Below, piece by piece: positions 23,965-32,949 of a stretch of DNA of 32,949 bases (the stretch's first letter is position 1; each line of letters opens with the position of its first letter). The DNA lies in the NCBI GenBank assembly GCA_025980465.1, contig JAICXJ010000033.1:1-32949 (forward strand), written 5' to 3'. The notes under the pieces were generated by a model. The model had not been told where the DNA came from. It saw only the letters and a program-made list of their open reading frames with translations, and did not search any database. This stretch comes from Frankiales bacterium. GTDB lineage: Bacteria > Actinomycetota > Actinomycetes > JAFAQI01. The translations under genes and the position numbers were made by a program.

Positions 23965-23982
23965 ATGTGAAGGCTTTCACGA
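23965..23982. promoter_or_regulatory. Rex-like operator upstream of the menJ-nuo block
   Basis: ATGTGAA-GGCT-TTCACGA keeps the TGTGAA-N4-TTCAC core of the Rex operator, with mismatches only at the first base and at the A-to-G change near the right end. It ends ten bases before the ATG at 23993, in front of the Shine-Dalgarno AGGAGA. Rex controls nuo in S. coelicolor; here the nearest site is in front of the quinone reductase gene that leads into nuoA. The very close distance to the start means it would act on transcript initiation just upstream or overlap the start site. Confidence 0.55.
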
Positions 23983-23992
23983 GCAGGAGACC

Positions 23993-25312
23993 ATGACGCC
24001 CGTCACCACGCTCACCGCCACCGACTACGACGCGGACGTCGTGGTGGTCGGTGCCGGCCCGGGCGGATCCACCGCGGCGTACTGGCTGGCCCAGGCCGGG
24101 CTCGACGTCGTGGTCCTGGAGAAGTCGCGCTTCCCGCGCGAGAAAGTATGTGGCGATGGCTTGACGCCCCGCGCGGTCAAGCAACTCATCGCGATGGGGA
24201 TCGAGACCAGCCCGGCAAATGGCTGGATCGCAAACCATGGCCTGCGAATCCTCGGTGGCGGAATGCGCCTGGAGATCCCGTGGCCGGATCTCGCCAGCTA
24301 TCCGTCGTACGGCCTGGTGCGTCCGCGACAGGACTTTGACGAGGTGCTGGCTCGCACCGCCCAGAAGGCGGGCGCGCAACTTCACGAGCAGACCACCGTC
24401 GTGGACCCGATCCGGGACGAGCGCTCCGGCCGCGTCACCGGCGTCGTGACGAAGGACGGTCAGGTGGTGCGGGCGCCGATCACGCTGGTCGCGGACGGCA
24501 ACAGCACCCGGCTGTCGCTCTCGCTGGGTCGGCAGCGCCGCGAGGACCGGCCGATGGGCGTGGCCTATCGCCGCTACTACAAGAGCCCGCGTCATGCCGA
24601 CGACTGGCTGGAATCCTGGCTCGAGCTCTGGGACGGTGAGCCCGGCGCGGGGGGGCGGGACGGCTGGGGTGGGCGGACCGGCGATAAAGGAAGACTGCTG
24701 CCGGGTTACGGCTGGGTGTTCGGCGTCGGCGACGGCACCAGCAATGTCGGACTCGGCATCCTCAATACCTCGGACGCATTCGGCAAGACCGACTACCGAG
24801 ACATGCTCGAGCGTTGGTGCGCGTCGATGCCGGAGGAGTGGGGGTTCGTGCCGGAGAACGCCACCGGCCCGATCCGCGGCGCCGCCCTCCCGATGGGCTT
24901 CAACCGCAAGCCGCACTACGCCGACGGCGCGCTGCTGGTCGGTGACGCCGGGGGAATGGTCAACCCAATGAACGGCGAGGGCATCGCGTATGCCATGGAG
25001 TCGGGCCGGCTCGCTGCGGAGATCGTGGCGCAGGCAATCGCCGAGCCGGACGGAAGCCGGCGCGAACGGGTTCTGCAGAGTTATCCACAAGTGCTCGAGG
25101 ACACCTACGGCGGCTACTACACGATCGGCCGGATATTCGTGAAGGCGATCGGCCACCCGTCAGTGATGAAGCTGTGCACCAGGCACGGCTTGCCCCATCC
25201 GACGCTGATGCGGTTCTGCCTGAAGCTGCTTGCCAACCTCGCCGAACCCCGCGGCGGCGACGCGTTCGATCGCATCGTCAGCGGCCTCAACAGACTGACA
25301 CCGGCCGCCTGA
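23993..25312 (+). CDS. menJ: Geranylgeranyl reductase family protein, MenJ-like menaquinone reductase
   Basis: 439-residue FAD-dependent oxidoreductase. FAD-binding begins with VVVVGAGPGGSTAA (16-29), followed by the family motif FPREKVCGDGLTPRAV (47-62) and the second FAD motif LVGDAGGMVNPMNGEGIAYAMESGRLAAE (about 314-342). It resembles M. tuberculosis MenJ (Rv0561c), which saturates one isoprene unit of menaquinone-9, including YPSYGLVRP and LLPGYGWVF segments. The location between menG and nuoA fits a menaquinone role, but family members also reduce archaeal-type and other prenyl chains, so the symbol is by similarity. ATG at 23993 has AGGAGA three bases upstream. A Rex-like operator lies just upstream; nuoA follows after 71 bases. 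Confidence 0.85.
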   Translation: MTPVTTLTATDYDADVVVVGAGPGGSTAAYWLAQAGLDVVVLEKSRFPREKVCGDGLTPRAVKQLIAMGIETSPANGWIANHGLRILGGGMRLEIPWPDLASYPSYGLVRPRQDFDEVLARTAQKAGAQLHEQTTVVDPIRDERSGRVTGVVTKDGQVVRAPITLVADGNSTRLSLSLGRQRREDRPMGVAYRRYYKSPRHADDWLESWLELWDGEPGAGGRDGWGGRTGDKGRLLPGYGWVFGVGDGTSNVGLGILNTSDAFGKTDYRDMLERWCASMPEEWGFVPENATGPIRGAALPMGFNRKPHYADGALLVGDAGGMVNPMNGEGIAYAMESGRLAAEIVAQAIAEPDGSRRERVLQSYPQVLEDTYGGYYTIGRIFVKAIGHPSVMKLCTRHGLPHPTLMRFCLKLLANLAEPRGGDAFDRIVSGLNRLTPAA

Positions 25313-25383
25313 ATGACGAGGTTGGTCACTCTTTAGACTTTCGAAGGTTTCCCGGCACAACGACAGCGAAGGAGAGCGAGCCT

Positions 25384-25734
25384 GTGATCCCGATTGTCGT
25401 TCTGGCAGTTCTCGGTGTGGGATTCGCGGTGTTCTCGATCATCGCGGGATCGTTGGCGGGTCCGAAGCGCTTCAACAAGGCGAAGCTCGAGTCGTACGAA
25501 TGTGGGATCGAGCCGTCTCCACAGGCATTCCGCGGCCATCGCTTCCCCGTGAAGTACTACCTGACCGCGATGCTCTTCATCGTCTTCGACATCGAGATCA
25601 TCTTCCTGTATCCGTGGGCGGTCGCCTTCAACAAGTTGGGGATGTTTGGCCTCGTCGAGATGATCCTGTTCATCCTCGCGGTTTTCGTCGTCTACGCCTA
25701 CGTCTGGCGCCGCGGCGGTCTCGAGTGGGACTGA
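25384..25734 (+). CDS. nuoA: NADH-quinone oxidoreductase subunit A
   Basis: 116-residue membrane subunit of complex I with three hydrophobic segments. The conserved loop [17 protein letters not shown] with the family Cys-Gly, then [28 protein letters not shown] and a C-terminal [11 protein letters not shown], are nearly invariant in actinobacterial NuoA. GTG at 25384 is chosen over further-upstream starts in the same frame because those lie inside menJ; GGAGAGCGAG precedes it. No strong promoter or Rex operator is visible in the 71-base gap, consistent with read-through from menJ. Confidence 0.94.
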   Translation: MIPIVVLAVLGVGFAVFSIIAGSLAGPKRFNKAKLESYECGIEPSPQAFRGHRFPVKYYLTAMLFIVFDIEIIFLYPWAVAFNKLGMFGLVEMILFILAVFVVYAYVWRRGGLEWD

Positions 25735-25738
25735 CACC

Positions 25739-26350
25739 ATGGGCATAGAGGAGAAGATCCCCGACGGCGTAATGCTGACGACCGTCGCGAAGGTCCTCAA
25801 CATTGCCCGCAAGAACTCGGTGTGGCCGGCTCAGTTCGGCCTGGCCTGCTGCGCGATCGAGATGATGGCGGTTGGCGGACCGCGCTTCGACATCGCCCGC
25901 TTCGGTATGGAGCGATTTTCGGCGTCGCCGCGGCAGGCAGACCTGATGATCGTCGCGGGCCGGGTCTCGCAGAAGATGGCTCCGGTACTACGGCAGATCT
26001 ACGACCAGATGTCCGAGCCCAAGTGGGTGCTCGCGATGGGCGTCTGTGCCAGCAGCGGCGGAATGTTCAACAACTACGCGATCGTGCAGGGTGTTGACCA
26101 CATCGTTCCGGTCGACATGTATCTGCCAGGCTGCCCGCCGCGGCCCGAAATGCTGCTCGACGCCATCCTCAAGCTGCATGACAAGATCCGTACCGGACCG
26201 ATCAACGGCAAGCTGAACCCGACCCACATCGACGACTCGCCGTACGAGAAGCCGATCGAGCGTGACACCCGGGTCTCGAAAGGCCTCCCGGTCGACATCG
26301 AGATCGCTCCCTATGCCAACGCCGCACCACTGCCCGGTGATCAGGCATGA
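25739..26350 (+). CDS. nuoB: NADH-quinone oxidoreductase subunit B
   Basis: 203-residue peripheral subunit carrying the terminal N2 [4Fe-4S] cluster that reduces quinone. The tandem cysteines C37-C38 ([11 protein letters not shown]), C103 ([14 protein letters not shown]) and C132 ([10 protein letters not shown]) are present. ATG at 25739 is four bases after the nuoA stop. A hydrophilic tail (about residues 160-203) is longer than in E. coli but ordinary for actinobacteria. It overlaps nuoC by four bases. Confidence 0.96.
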   Translation: MGIEEKIPDGVMLTTVAKVLNIARKNSVWPAQFGLACCAIEMMAVGGPRFDIARFGMERFSASPRQADLMIVAGRVSQKMAPVLRQIYDQMSEPKWVLAMGVCASSGGMFNNYAIVQGVDHIVPVDMYLPGCPPRPEMLLDAILKLHDKIRTGPINGKLNPTHIDDSPYEKPIERDTRVSKGLPVDIEIAPYANAAPLPGDQA

Positions 26351-27006
26351 CCAGTCCTGAGGACGGTGGGGCTCGCCGCGACATGTTCGGGGCATCCGGG
26401 TTCGGCGACACGTCCGGCTTCGGAGGCCTGGTCACCCGTCCGCCTCAGCTGGTGTCGAGCCCGAAGCCGTACGGCGGCTGGTTCGACGCAGCCACCCAGG
26501 CGCTGGAGGCGGCGTACCCGAGCTTCAACGACGCGATCGAGCGGGTCGTCGTGCACCGCGGCGAGCTGACGCTTTACATCAAGCGCGAAGCGATCGCCGA
26601 CGTCTGCAGAGTGCTCCGGGACGATCCCGCGCTGCGGTTCGAGATGTGCGCCGGAGTGTCTGGTGTCGATTATCTCAACGATCCCAGTGGCCGCCGGCTA
26701 CACGCGGTGTATCACCTGCTGTCGATGACGCACCGCCGCCGGATCCGCCTGGAGGTCTCGGTCACGGCAGCGGACCCTCACGTGCCGAGCGTCACCGATG
26801 TCTACCCGACCGCGAACTGGCACGAGCGGGAGACCTGGGACTTCTTCGGCATCGTCTTCGACGGCCACCCCGCACTCACGCGGATCGAGATGCCCGACGA
26901 CTGGCCCGGCCACCCTCAGCGCAAGGATTATCCGCTCGGTGGCGTGCCGGTTGAGTACAAGGGCGCGATGGTGCCACCTCCCGACGAGCGGAGGTCCTAC
27001 GCGTGA
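26347..27006 (+). CDS. nuoC: NADH-quinone oxidoreductase subunit C
   Basis: 219-residue 30-kDa-type subunit of the hydrophilic arm, separate from NuoD as in most actinobacteria. The signature [20 protein letters not shown] followed by RKDYPLGG (about residues 156-200) is clear. An N-terminal extension of about 50 residues, rich in Gly, Phe and Arg ([15 protein letters not shown]), precedes the core; related actinobacterial NuoC proteins have similar extensions. Start and stop both overlap their neighbours by four bases. Confidence 0.95.
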   Translation: MTSPEDGGARRDMFGASGFGDTSGFGGLVTRPPQLVSSPKPYGGWFDAATQALEAAYPSFNDAIERVVVHRGELTLYIKREAIADVCRVLRDDPALRFEMCAGVSGVDYLNDPSGRRLHAVYHLLSMTHRRRIRLEVSVTAADPHVPSVTDVYPTANWHERETWDFFGIVFDGHPALTRIEMPDDWPGHPQRKDYPLGGVPVEYKGAMVPPPDERRSYA

Positions 27007-28358
27007 GTGCGGAAGACACCTACACGAGCACGTACTCCGAGAATGACCCGTACGGCGGAACCACTCCGGACGAGGGGCGAGTGTTCACCGTCGGTGGCGG
27101 CGACTGGGATGACGTCGTCGAGGCCGTCGACCCGCTGGAGAGCGAGCGCATCGTCGTCAACATGGGTCCGCAGCATCCGTCGACTCATGGCGTCCTCCGG
27201 CTAGTGCTCGAGCTCGAAGGCGAGACGGTGGTGCAGACCAGACCGGTCATCGGCTACCTGCACACCGGCATCGAGAAGAATATGGAATACCGCAACTGGA
27301 CGCAGGCGGTCACGTTCGTCACGCGTGCCGATTACCTGTCTCCGCTGTTTAACGAGACCACGTACTGCCTAGGTGTCGAGCGGCTGCTCGGCATCGAGGA
27401 TCAGGTCCCGGAGCGGGTCAATGTGCTGCGGGTCCTCACGATGGAGCTGCAACGGATCTCCTCTCACCTGGTCTGGCTTGCGACCGGTGGGATGGAGATC
27501 GGCGCGATCACGATGATGCTGCTCGGCTTCCGCGAGCGCGAGAAGATCCTCAACATCCTCGAGATGATCACCGGCTTGCGGATGAACCACGCCTATATCC
27601 GACCCGGCGGCGTGGCCCAGGACATCCCGCCCGGCGCTGTCGACGCCATTCGGGAGTTCATTCCCGACATGCGAAATCGGGTCAACGAGTACGAGGATTT
27701 GCTCTCGGCAAACCCGATCTGGCTGGCGCGGCTGCAGGGCGTGGGCTACCTCGACACGGCCGCGTGCATGCAGCTCGGGGTCACCGGGCCGTTGTTGCGC
27801 GCGTCCGGCCTCGCCTGGGACCTGCGACGCGAAATGCCTTACCTCGGATACGAGACGTACGACTTCGACGTCGTCACCGAGCCCGCGGGCGACAACTACG
27901 CGCGCTACCTGGTGCGGATCAACGAGATCCGGCAGTCACTTCGGATCATCGAGCAGGCGTTGGATCGGCTGCGCCCCGGGCCCGTCATGGTTGAGGACAA
28001 GAAGATCGCCTGGCCGGCGCAGCTCGCACTCGGTTCGGACGGCCTTGGTAACTCGCTCGATCACATCCGCACCATCATGGGCACTTCGATGGAGGCGCTG
28101 ATCCATCACTTCAAGCTTGTTACGGAGGGTTTCCGGGTGCCTGCCGGTCAGGCCTACGTCCCTATCGAGTCTCCTCGCGGCGAACTCGGCGCCCATGTCG
28201 TCTCCGACGGCGGGACCCGGCCCTATCGGGTGCATCTGCGGGACCCCAGTTTCGTGAACTTGCAGTCGGTCCCCGCCCTCACCGAGGGCGGCATGATCTC
28301 GGACGTCGTCGCCAGTGTCGCCAGCGTCGATCCGGTGATGGGCGGGGTGGACCGCTGA
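27003..28358 (+). CDS. nuoD: NADH-quinone oxidoreductase subunit D
   Basis: 451-residue 49-kDa subunit that forms the quinone-binding site together with NuoB. Conserved blocks include [22 protein letters not shown], the quinone-site histidine region with [18 protein letters not shown], and the C-terminal [16 protein letters not shown]. About 45 extra residues precede the core. The GTG start overlaps the nuoC stop by four bases; the TGA stop shares one base with an 18-codon mini-ORF leading to nuoE. Confidence 0.96.
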   Translation: MSAEDTYTSTYSENDPYGGTTPDEGRVFTVGGGDWDDVVEAVDPLESERIVVNMGPQHPSTHGVLRLVLELEGETVVQTRPVIGYLHTGIEKNMEYRNWTQAVTFVTRADYLSPLFNETTYCLGVERLLGIEDQVPERVNVLRVLTMELQRISSHLVWLATGGMEIGAITMMLLGFREREKILNILEMITGLRMNHAYIRPGGVAQDIPPGAVDAIREFIPDMRNRVNEYEDLLSANPIWLARLQGVGYLDTAACMQLGVTGPLLRASGLAWDLRREMPYLGYETYDFDVVTEPAGDNYARYLVRINEIRQSLRIIEQALDRLRPGPVMVEDKKIAWPAQLALGSDGLGNSLDHIRTIMGTSMEALIHHFKLVTEGFRVPAGQAYVPIESPRGELGAHVVSDGGTRPYRVHLRDPSFVNLQSVPALTEGGMISDVVASVASVDPVMGGVDR

Positions 28359-28414
28359 TGACACCCGAGCAGACTGCTCACGATGGCCGACTTTCCGCGG
28401 GGGCCCCGAGGTGA
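28358..28414 (+). other. 18-codon bridging mini-ORF between nuoD and nuoE
   Basis: ATG at 28358 shares a base with the nuoD stop (TGATG), then 18 codons ([18 protein letters not shown]) run to TGA at 28412-28414, overlapping the nuoE GTG (GTGA). Two readings are possible: a coupling mini-ORF like the four others in this window, or the displaced N-terminus of NuoE, since Streptomyces and mycobacterial NuoE proteins have longer N-termini beginning with Met-Thr and a single-base change in the G5/C4 run at 28399-28407 could fuse the frames. Confidence 0.3.
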
Positions 28415-29046
28415 TTTCCGACGAAACGCGCGAACTCGCGCGTGAGGTCCTCGCGCGCTATCCCAGGCCGCGCTCCGCTCTGCTTCCGCTGCTGCACCTG
28501 GTCCAGAGCGACGAGGGCTACGTCAGTCCGGACGGGATCGCGCTGTGTGCTGACCTGCTGGGCCTGACCAAGGCTGAGGTCGGCGCGGTCGCGACGTTCT
28601 ACACGATGTACAAGCGCAAGCCGGTCGGCGACTACCACGTCGGAGTGTGCACCAACACGCTGTGCGCCGTCATGGGTGGCGACGCGATCTACGCCGCTCT
28701 CAAGGAGCACACCGGCATCAACGCGCAGAACGGGGTGACCGACGACGGCAAAGTGTCGCTCGAGCACATCGAGTGCAATGCGGCCTGTGACTTCGCGCCG
28801 GTCGTGATGGTCAACTGGGAGTTCTTCGACAACCAGACACCCGAGTCGGCGCGCCAAATCGTCGATGACCTTCGCAGTGGTCAGCCGGTGAAGCCGACCC
28901 GCGGCGCTGACTCGGTGTGCACCTGGCGGGAGGCCGAGCGCGTCCTCGCCGGCTTCTACGATGGCCGCGCCGACGAGGGTGTCGCCGCCGGACCGGCGAC
29001 GCTCGAGGGTCTCAAGCTCGCCCGTGATCGAGGAGACAAGGCATGA
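28411..29046 (+). CDS. nuoE: NADH-quinone oxidoreductase subunit E
   Basis: 211-residue 24-kDa subunit with a thioredoxin-like fold carrying a [2Fe-2S] cluster (N1a). Ligands are C80 and C85 (GVCTNTLCAVMGG) and C122 and C126 (IECNAACDFAP). The core begins at once (ELAREVLARYPRPRSALLPLLHLVQ), so this form lacks the roughly 30 N-terminal residues found in Streptomyces and Mycobacterium NuoE. GTG at 28411 is the only in-frame start before the core, with GGGG about seven bases upstream. It overlaps nuoF by four bases (ATGA). Confidence 0.95.
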   Translation: MISDETRELAREVLARYPRPRSALLPLLHLVQSDEGYVSPDGIALCADLLGLTKAEVGAVATFYTMYKRKPVGDYHVGVCTNTLCAVMGGDAIYAALKEHTGINAQNGVTDDGKVSLEHIECNAACDFAPVVMVNWEFFDNQTPESARQIVDDLRSGQPVKPTRGADSVCTWREAERVLAGFYDGRADEGVAAGPATLEGLKLARDRGDKA

Positions 29047-30344
29047 AGTTGACGCCTGTCCTCTCGGACAACTGGGACGTGGACCGGTCGTGGACGCTCG
29101 ACGGATACGGCGGCGACTACAAGGCTGCCCGCAAGGCACTCACGACGATGGATCCGGACTCGGTAATTGCCGCGGTCAAGGACTCCGGGCTGCGCGGGCG
29201 CGGTGGTGCCGGCTTCCCGACCGGAAGCAAATGGGGATTCATCCCGCAGGGAGATGGCAAGCCGCACTACCTGGTGGTCAACGCCGACGAGTCAGAGCCC
29301 GGCACCTGCAAAGACATCCCGCTGATGCTCGCCAACCCGCACGTGCTGGTCGAGGGCGTGATCATTACCTGCTTCGCGATTCGATCGCATCAGGCCTTCA
29401 TCTACGTGCGCGGTGAAGTGCTTCACATCGTCCGCCGGGTCCAGGCGGCGGTCGCCGAGGCTTATGACAAGGGCCTGCTCGGCAAGGACATCTTCGGAAG
29501 CGGCTTCGACCTCGACGTCGTCGTCCACGCCGGCGCCGGCGCGTACATCTGTGGTGAGGAGACCGCGCTCCTGGACTCGCTCGAGGGGATGCGCGGCCAG
29601 CCGCGGCTGCGGCCGCCGTTCCCCGCCGTCGCCGGCCTGTACGCCTGCCCCACGGTCATCAACAACGTCGAATCGATCGCAAGCGTGCCCGCGATCATCG
29701 ACCGCGGGGTCGAATGGTTCCGTGGCTTCGGTTCGGAGAAGTCGCCGGGGTTCACGCTGTACTCACTGTCGGGTCACGTCACTCGGCCGGGTCAGTACGA
29801 AGCGCCACTGGGTGTGACGTTGCGGCAACTGCTCGAGCTCGCCGGCGGAGTGCGCGAGGGTCACGAACTGAAGTTCTGGACCCCCGGCGGATCCTCCACA
29901 CCATTGCTCACGGCGGAGCATCTCGACGCGCCGCTCGATTACGAAGGCATGACCGACGCGGGGTCGATGCTTGGCACCAAGGCGCTGCAGATCTTCGACG
30001 ACACCACTTGCGTGGTCCGCGCAGTGCTGCGGTGGACCGAGTTCTACGCACACGAGTCCTGTGGCAAGTGCACGCCGTGCCGCGAGGGAACGTACTGGAT
30101 GGTGCAGATCCTGGAGCGGCTCGAGCGGGGTCAGGCGGACGCCGGCGACGTCGAGACCTTGCTGGACGCTTGCGACAACATCTTGGGCCGAGCCTTCTGT
30201 GCTCTTGGCGACGGCGCGACCAGCCCGATCACCTCGTCGGTTCAGTACTTCCGGGACGAGTACGTTGCGCACTGGGAGTCCGGTGGGTGCCCGTTCGACC
30301 CCGCCGCATCGATGCTCTTCGAGTCGGCGGGGGTCGCGAGATGA
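29043..30344 (+). CDS. nuoF: NADH-quinone oxidoreductase subunit F
   Basis: 433-residue NADH-oxidising subunit. The FMN/NADH site has [15 protein letters not shown] (52-66) and [19 protein letters not shown] (about 165-184). The N3 [4Fe-4S] cluster uses C340, C343 and C346 in [12 protein letters not shown] and a cysteine near 386 (AFCALGDGA). Everything needed for electron entry from NADH is intact. Both ends overlap neighbouring genes by four bases. Confidence 0.96.
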   Translation: MKLTPVLSDNWDVDRSWTLDGYGGDYKAARKALTTMDPDSVIAAVKDSGLRGRGGAGFPTGSKWGFIPQGDGKPHYLVVNADESEPGTCKDIPLMLANPHVLVEGVIITCFAIRSHQAFIYVRGEVLHIVRRVQAAVAEAYDKGLLGKDIFGSGFDLDVVVHAGAGAYICGEETALLDSLEGMRGQPRLRPPFPAVAGLYACPTVINNVESIASVPAIIDRGVEWFRGFGSEKSPGFTLYSLSGHVTRPGQYEAPLGVTLRQLLELAGGVREGHELKFWTPGGSSTPLLTAEHLDAPLDYEGMTDAGSMLGTKALQIFDDTTCVVRAVLRWTEFYAHESCGKCTPCREGTYWMVQILERLERGQADAGDVETLLDACDNILGRAFCALGDGATSPITSSVQYFRDEYVAHWESGGCPFDPAASMLFESAGVAR

Positions 30345-32728
30345 GTGAGCTGGCTACGCAGGTCGAGAAGGTGACCGTCACGATCGACGGCATCGAGGTC
30401 GCTGTGGCGAAGGGCACCCTGATCATCCGCGCCGCGGAGCTGGTCGGCATCCAGGTGCCCCGCTTTTGCGACCATCCGTTGCTGGATCCGGTTGGGGCCT
30501 GCCGCCAGTGCATCGTCGAGGTCGAAGGCCAGCGCAAGCCGGTCGCTTCTTGCACGGTCGAAGTGACCGACGGGATGGTCATCAAGACCCAGCTGACCTC
30601 GCCGGTGGCGGGCAAGGCGCAGCGAGGCAACCTCGAATTCCTCCTTCTCAACCACCCGCTTGACTGCCCGGTCTGCGACAAGGGCGGTGAGTGCCCGCTA
30701 CAGAACCAATCGCTGTCCAACGGCGCGGGGGAGAGCCGCTTCAAGGATGCGAAGCGGACGTTCGAGAAGCCGATCCCGATCTCGTCGCAGGTGCTGCTCG
30801 ATCGCGAACGCTGCGTGCTGTGCGCGCGATGCACCCGCTTCTCCCAACAGATCGCAGGGGACCCCTTCATTGAGTTGTTCGAGCGCGGTGCGCTCGAGCA
30901 GGTCGCGATCTACGAGGACGAGCCCTTCTCGTCGTACTTCTCCGGCAACACCGTCCAGATCTGTCCGGTCGGCGCGCTGACCGGTGCGCAGTACCGCTTC
31001 CGGGCCCGGCCCTTCGACCTGGTCTCGACGCCATCGGTGTGTGAGCACTGTGCGTCGGGGTGCCAACAGCGAACAGACTGGCGGCGCGGCAAGGTGCTTC
31101 GACGTCTCGCCGGCGAGGACGCAAACGTCAACGAGGAATGGAATTGCGACAAGGGTCGCTGGGCATTCGCGTACGCGACCGCGGCGGACCGGCTCACCAG
31201 CCCGCTGGTTCGCGATGCGGACGGCTATCTGGTCGAGACGTCGTGGACCGAGGCGCTCCGTCGAGCGGCCGACGGTCTTGCCGCCCACCGCAGTGACGTC
31301 GGAGTGCTGACCGGTGGCCGGCTGACGGTAGAGGACGCCTACGCCTACTCCAAGTTCACCCGGCTGGTCCTCGGCAGCAATGACATCGACTTCCGGGCGC
31401 GACCGCATTCGGTCGAAGAGCAGGAGTTCCTCGCCAGCAACGTTGCCGGTCGCTATCTGGAGACGACCTACGCGGACCTCGAGTCGGCGCCGGCGGTTCT
31501 GCTCGCCGGCTTCGAAGCCGAGGAGGAGTCGCCGATCGTCTTCTTGCGGCTGCGCAAGGCGGTCGACAAGGGCGGCGCGAGGGTGTTTTCCCTCGCGCCG
31601 TACCCGACGTCCGGCTTGACCAAGCTGCGAGGCGAGCTGCTCTCGACCGTTCCGGGTGGCGAGGCGTCGGCGCTCGCTGGGCTCAGCGGTGAGGCGGCGG
31701 AGCAGTTGAGGAAGCCGGGGGCGGTCATCCTGGCCGGCGAACGGCTCGCCACCTCGCCCGGTGCCCTCAGCGCCGTTGCCGCACTTGCCGAACGCACCGG
31801 GGCGAAGCTCGCCTGGGTGCCGCGCCGGGCCGGGGACCGGGGCGCGGTCGAGGCGGGCTGCGTTCCAGGTCTGCTTCCGTTCGGCCGACCCACCCTCGAT
31901 CCAGCCGCGCGGGAGGAGATCGGGAAGGCCTGGGGGGGCAGCGTCCCCTCCGGCCCCGGTCGCAACGGTGACGCGATCCTCGCCGACGCCGCGGCGGGCA
32001 AGACCGCGCTGGTCGTGGCCGGACTCGACCCCGGTGACCTCGCCGACCCGCCGCTCGCGCTGCGGGCGCTCGAGGAGGCGCCGTTCGTGGTCAGCCTCGA
32101 GATCCGGGAGTCCGTCGTCACCGACCGAGCCGACGTTGTCCTCCCGGTCGCGCCCGTCGTCGAGAAGGCAGGCCTGTTCCTCGATTGGGAAGGCCGGATG
32201 CGGCCGTTCGACGCGACGCTCGAGTCGACCGGCGCGCTGGCGGACCACCGGGTGCTGCACCGGTTGGCCGAGGCGCTGGGTGTTGACCTTGGTACGCCGA
32301 ACGCCGCCGCGACCCAGGCCGAGATCGCGAAGCTCGGCTCCTGGTCCGGCGACCGGCCGGCGGCGCCGACGGCCCCCGCTGGGGCGCCGGCCGCGACCGG
32401 AGCCGGCCAGGCCGTCCTTGCGACCTGGCACTACCTTCTCGATGACGGCCGACTGCAGGATGGTGTCGAGCCGCTTGCCGGAACCCGCAAGGACCCGGTC
32501 GTCAGGCTGTCCGCCGCGACCGCGACTGCCATCGGAGCGAGCGAGGGCCAGCCGGTTTCGGTGACCAGCCCGGCGGGGTCGATCACGCTGCCACTGGTCA
32601 TCACCGATCTGCCCGACGGCGTCGTCTGGCTGCCGACGAACTCGCCGGGCTCGCACGTCCGCCCGGCGCTCGCCGTCGACGCCGGCGCCGTCGTGAAGAT
32701 CGCGGCAGGCGACGGGAGCCGCTCGTGA
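30341..32728 (+). CDS. nuoG: NADH-quinone oxidoreductase subunit G
   Basis: 795-residue iron-sulfur subunit. The N-terminal part holds ligands for N1b [2Fe-2S] (C43, C54, C57, C71), N5 (H105, C109, C112, C118), N4 (C158, C161, C164, C208) and the off-path N7 cluster (C234, C237, C241, C269: CEHCASGC and NCDKGRW). The remainder is a molybdopterin-oxidoreductase-like domain that has lost cofactor function in complex I. The Ala/Pro-rich linker near residues 680-690 is ordinary. ATG at 30341 overlaps the nuoF stop; the frame is open farther upstream but that lies inside nuoF. Confidence 0.95.
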   Translation: MSELATQVEKVTVTIDGIEVAVAKGTLIIRAAELVGIQVPRFCDHPLLDPVGACRQCIVEVEGQRKPVASCTVEVTDGMVIKTQLTSPVAGKAQRGNLEFLLLNHPLDCPVCDKGGECPLQNQSLSNGAGESRFKDAKRTFEKPIPISSQVLLDRERCVLCARCTRFSQQIAGDPFIELFERGALEQVAIYEDEPFSSYFSGNTVQICPVGALTGAQYRFRARPFDLVSTPSVCEHCASGCQQRTDWRRGKVLRRLAGEDANVNEEWNCDKGRWAFAYATAADRLTSPLVRDADGYLVETSWTEALRRAADGLAAHRSDVGVLTGGRLTVEDAYAYSKFTRLVLGSNDIDFRARPHSVEEQEFLASNVAGRYLETTYADLESAPAVLLAGFEAEEESPIVFLRLRKAVDKGGARVFSLAPYPTSGLTKLRGELLSTVPGGEASALAGLSGEAAEQLRKPGAVILAGERLATSPGALSAVAALAERTGAKLAWVPRRAGDRGAVEAGCVPGLLPFGRPTLDPAAREEIGKAWGGSVPSGPGRNGDAILADAAAGKTALVVAGLDPGDLADPPLALRALEEAPFVVSLEIRESVVTDRADVVLPVAPVVEKAGLFLDWEGRMRPFDATLESTGALADHRVLHRLAEALGVDLGTPNAAATQAEIAKLGSWSGDRPAAPTAPAGAPAATGAGQAVLATWHYLLDDGRLQDGVEPLAGTRKDPVVRLSAATATAIGASEGQPVSVTSPAGSITLPLVITDLPDGVVWLPTNSPGSHVRPALAVDAGAVVKIAAGDGSRS

Positions 32729-32949
32729 TCCATCCCGGCCTGCTTGGCCTCCCCGCCCGCCTGCCGTTCGCATCATCACCGACCAGCGGCGGCGCCCACC
32801 TCGGCGTGTTCAACAACGACCCGTGGTGGATCACGATCATCAAGTGCGTCGTCGTGTTCGCCTTCCTCGTGCTGACGACCTTGCTGATGATCTGGGGCGA
32901 GCGCCGGATCATCGGGCGGATGCAGGCGCGTCCGGGGCCCAACCGGGTC
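32725..32949 (+). CDS. nuoH: NADH-quinone oxidoreductase subunit H (partial, 5' end)
   Basis: The first 75 codons are visible before the window ends. GTG at 32725 overlaps the nuoG stop by four bases. A hydrophobic helix ([24 protein letters not shown], with a short gap at about residues 34-57) is followed by [18 protein letters not shown], the conserved first loop of NuoH, which lines the quinone chamber. The 30 or so residues before the helix are a variable extension. The rest of nuo (nuoI-N) would be expected beyond the window. Confidence 0.93.
   Translation, partial: MIHPGLLGLPARLPFASSPTSGGAHLGVFNNDPWWITIIKCVVVFAFLVLTTLLMIWGERRIIGRMQARPGPNRV

Noticed and set aside
23688-23996. Plus-strand frame with an 18-residue peptide repeated three times
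   Set aside because: It is the out-of-frame reading of the menG 3' end and the 54-bp tandem DNA repeat; no start signal precedes it.
23456-25156. 566-codon minus-strand open frame opposite menG and menJ
   Set aside because: It lies antisense to two well-supported enzymes, has no domain, and its repeated peptide comes from the 54-bp repeat, whose period is a multiple of three. Long antisense frames are expected in high-GC DNA.
25313-25383. Rex operator or promoter directly upstream of nuoA
   Set aside because: No TGTGAA/TTCACA dyad or clear -35/-10 pair is visible in the 71-base gap; the only match in this block is upstream of menJ.
30698-32779. 693-codon minus-strand open frame opposite nuoG
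   Set aside because: Arg/Gly-rich low-complexity translation, no recognisable motif, fully antisense to NuoG with all its cluster ligands intact.

Overview
The window is high-GC chromosomal DNA from an actinobacterium (class Actinomycetes). The evidence is gene content and order: a BldN-type sigma factor next to an RsbN-like membrane protein, Rex fused into a hem operon, a CobA-HemD fusion, a BldC-type DNA-binding protein, CcdA/ResB/CcsB (system II) cytochrome c maturation, and a MenJ-type reductase in front of nuoA-H. GTG and TTG starts and 4-base stop/start overlaps are frequent. I cannot place the organism to genus. No rRNA, tRNA, CRISPR array, prophage or insertion sequence was recognised.

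Layout: (1) 1-2144, minus strand: the 5' end of an unidentified gene, then bldN-rsbN with overlapping stop/start. (2) 2282-6315, plus strand: a class A penicillin-binding protein, an AMP-forming acyl-CoA ligase and a small thioredoxin-fold protein. (3) 6312-7508, minus: a DUF349 protein. (4) 7655-13928, plus: rex-hemA-hemC-cobA/hemD-hemB plus a TMEM175-like channel, preceded by a Rex-type operator. (5) 13945-15180, minus: a serine beta-lactamase-like hydrolase. (6) 15293-21497, plus: hemL, a histidine phosphatase and a cytochrome c maturation set (TlpA-like lipoprotein, CcdA, ResB, CcsB). (7) 21498-21920: 423 bases without a gene, holding two repeat families. (8) 21921-22202, minus: bldC. (9) 22337-23817, plus: DUF4229 protein, stand-alone receiver, menG. 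(10) 23796-23951: three 54-bp tandem repeats, followed by a second Rex-like operator. (11) 23993-32949, plus: menJ-like reductase and nuoA to nuoH (cut by the window edge).

Taken together this is an electron-transport island: heme synthesis, cytochrome c assembly, menaquinone methylation and reduction, and complex I, which reduces menaquinone. The two Rex-like operators suggest that NADH/NAD+ sensing controls both the heme and the menJ-nuo blocks (the second is inference). Two developmental regulators (bldN, bldC) sit in the same island.

The most unusual signals are: five tiny ORFs (5 to 21 codons) that exactly bridge the gaps between operon genes by stop/start overlaps at both ends; a 7 x 17-bp tandem array running into the 3' end of bldC in which every substitution is a transition; a cluster of AGCAATG-NNN-CATTGCT palindromes; and a hairpin element found after two different genes that supplies stop codons, triplicated after menG.
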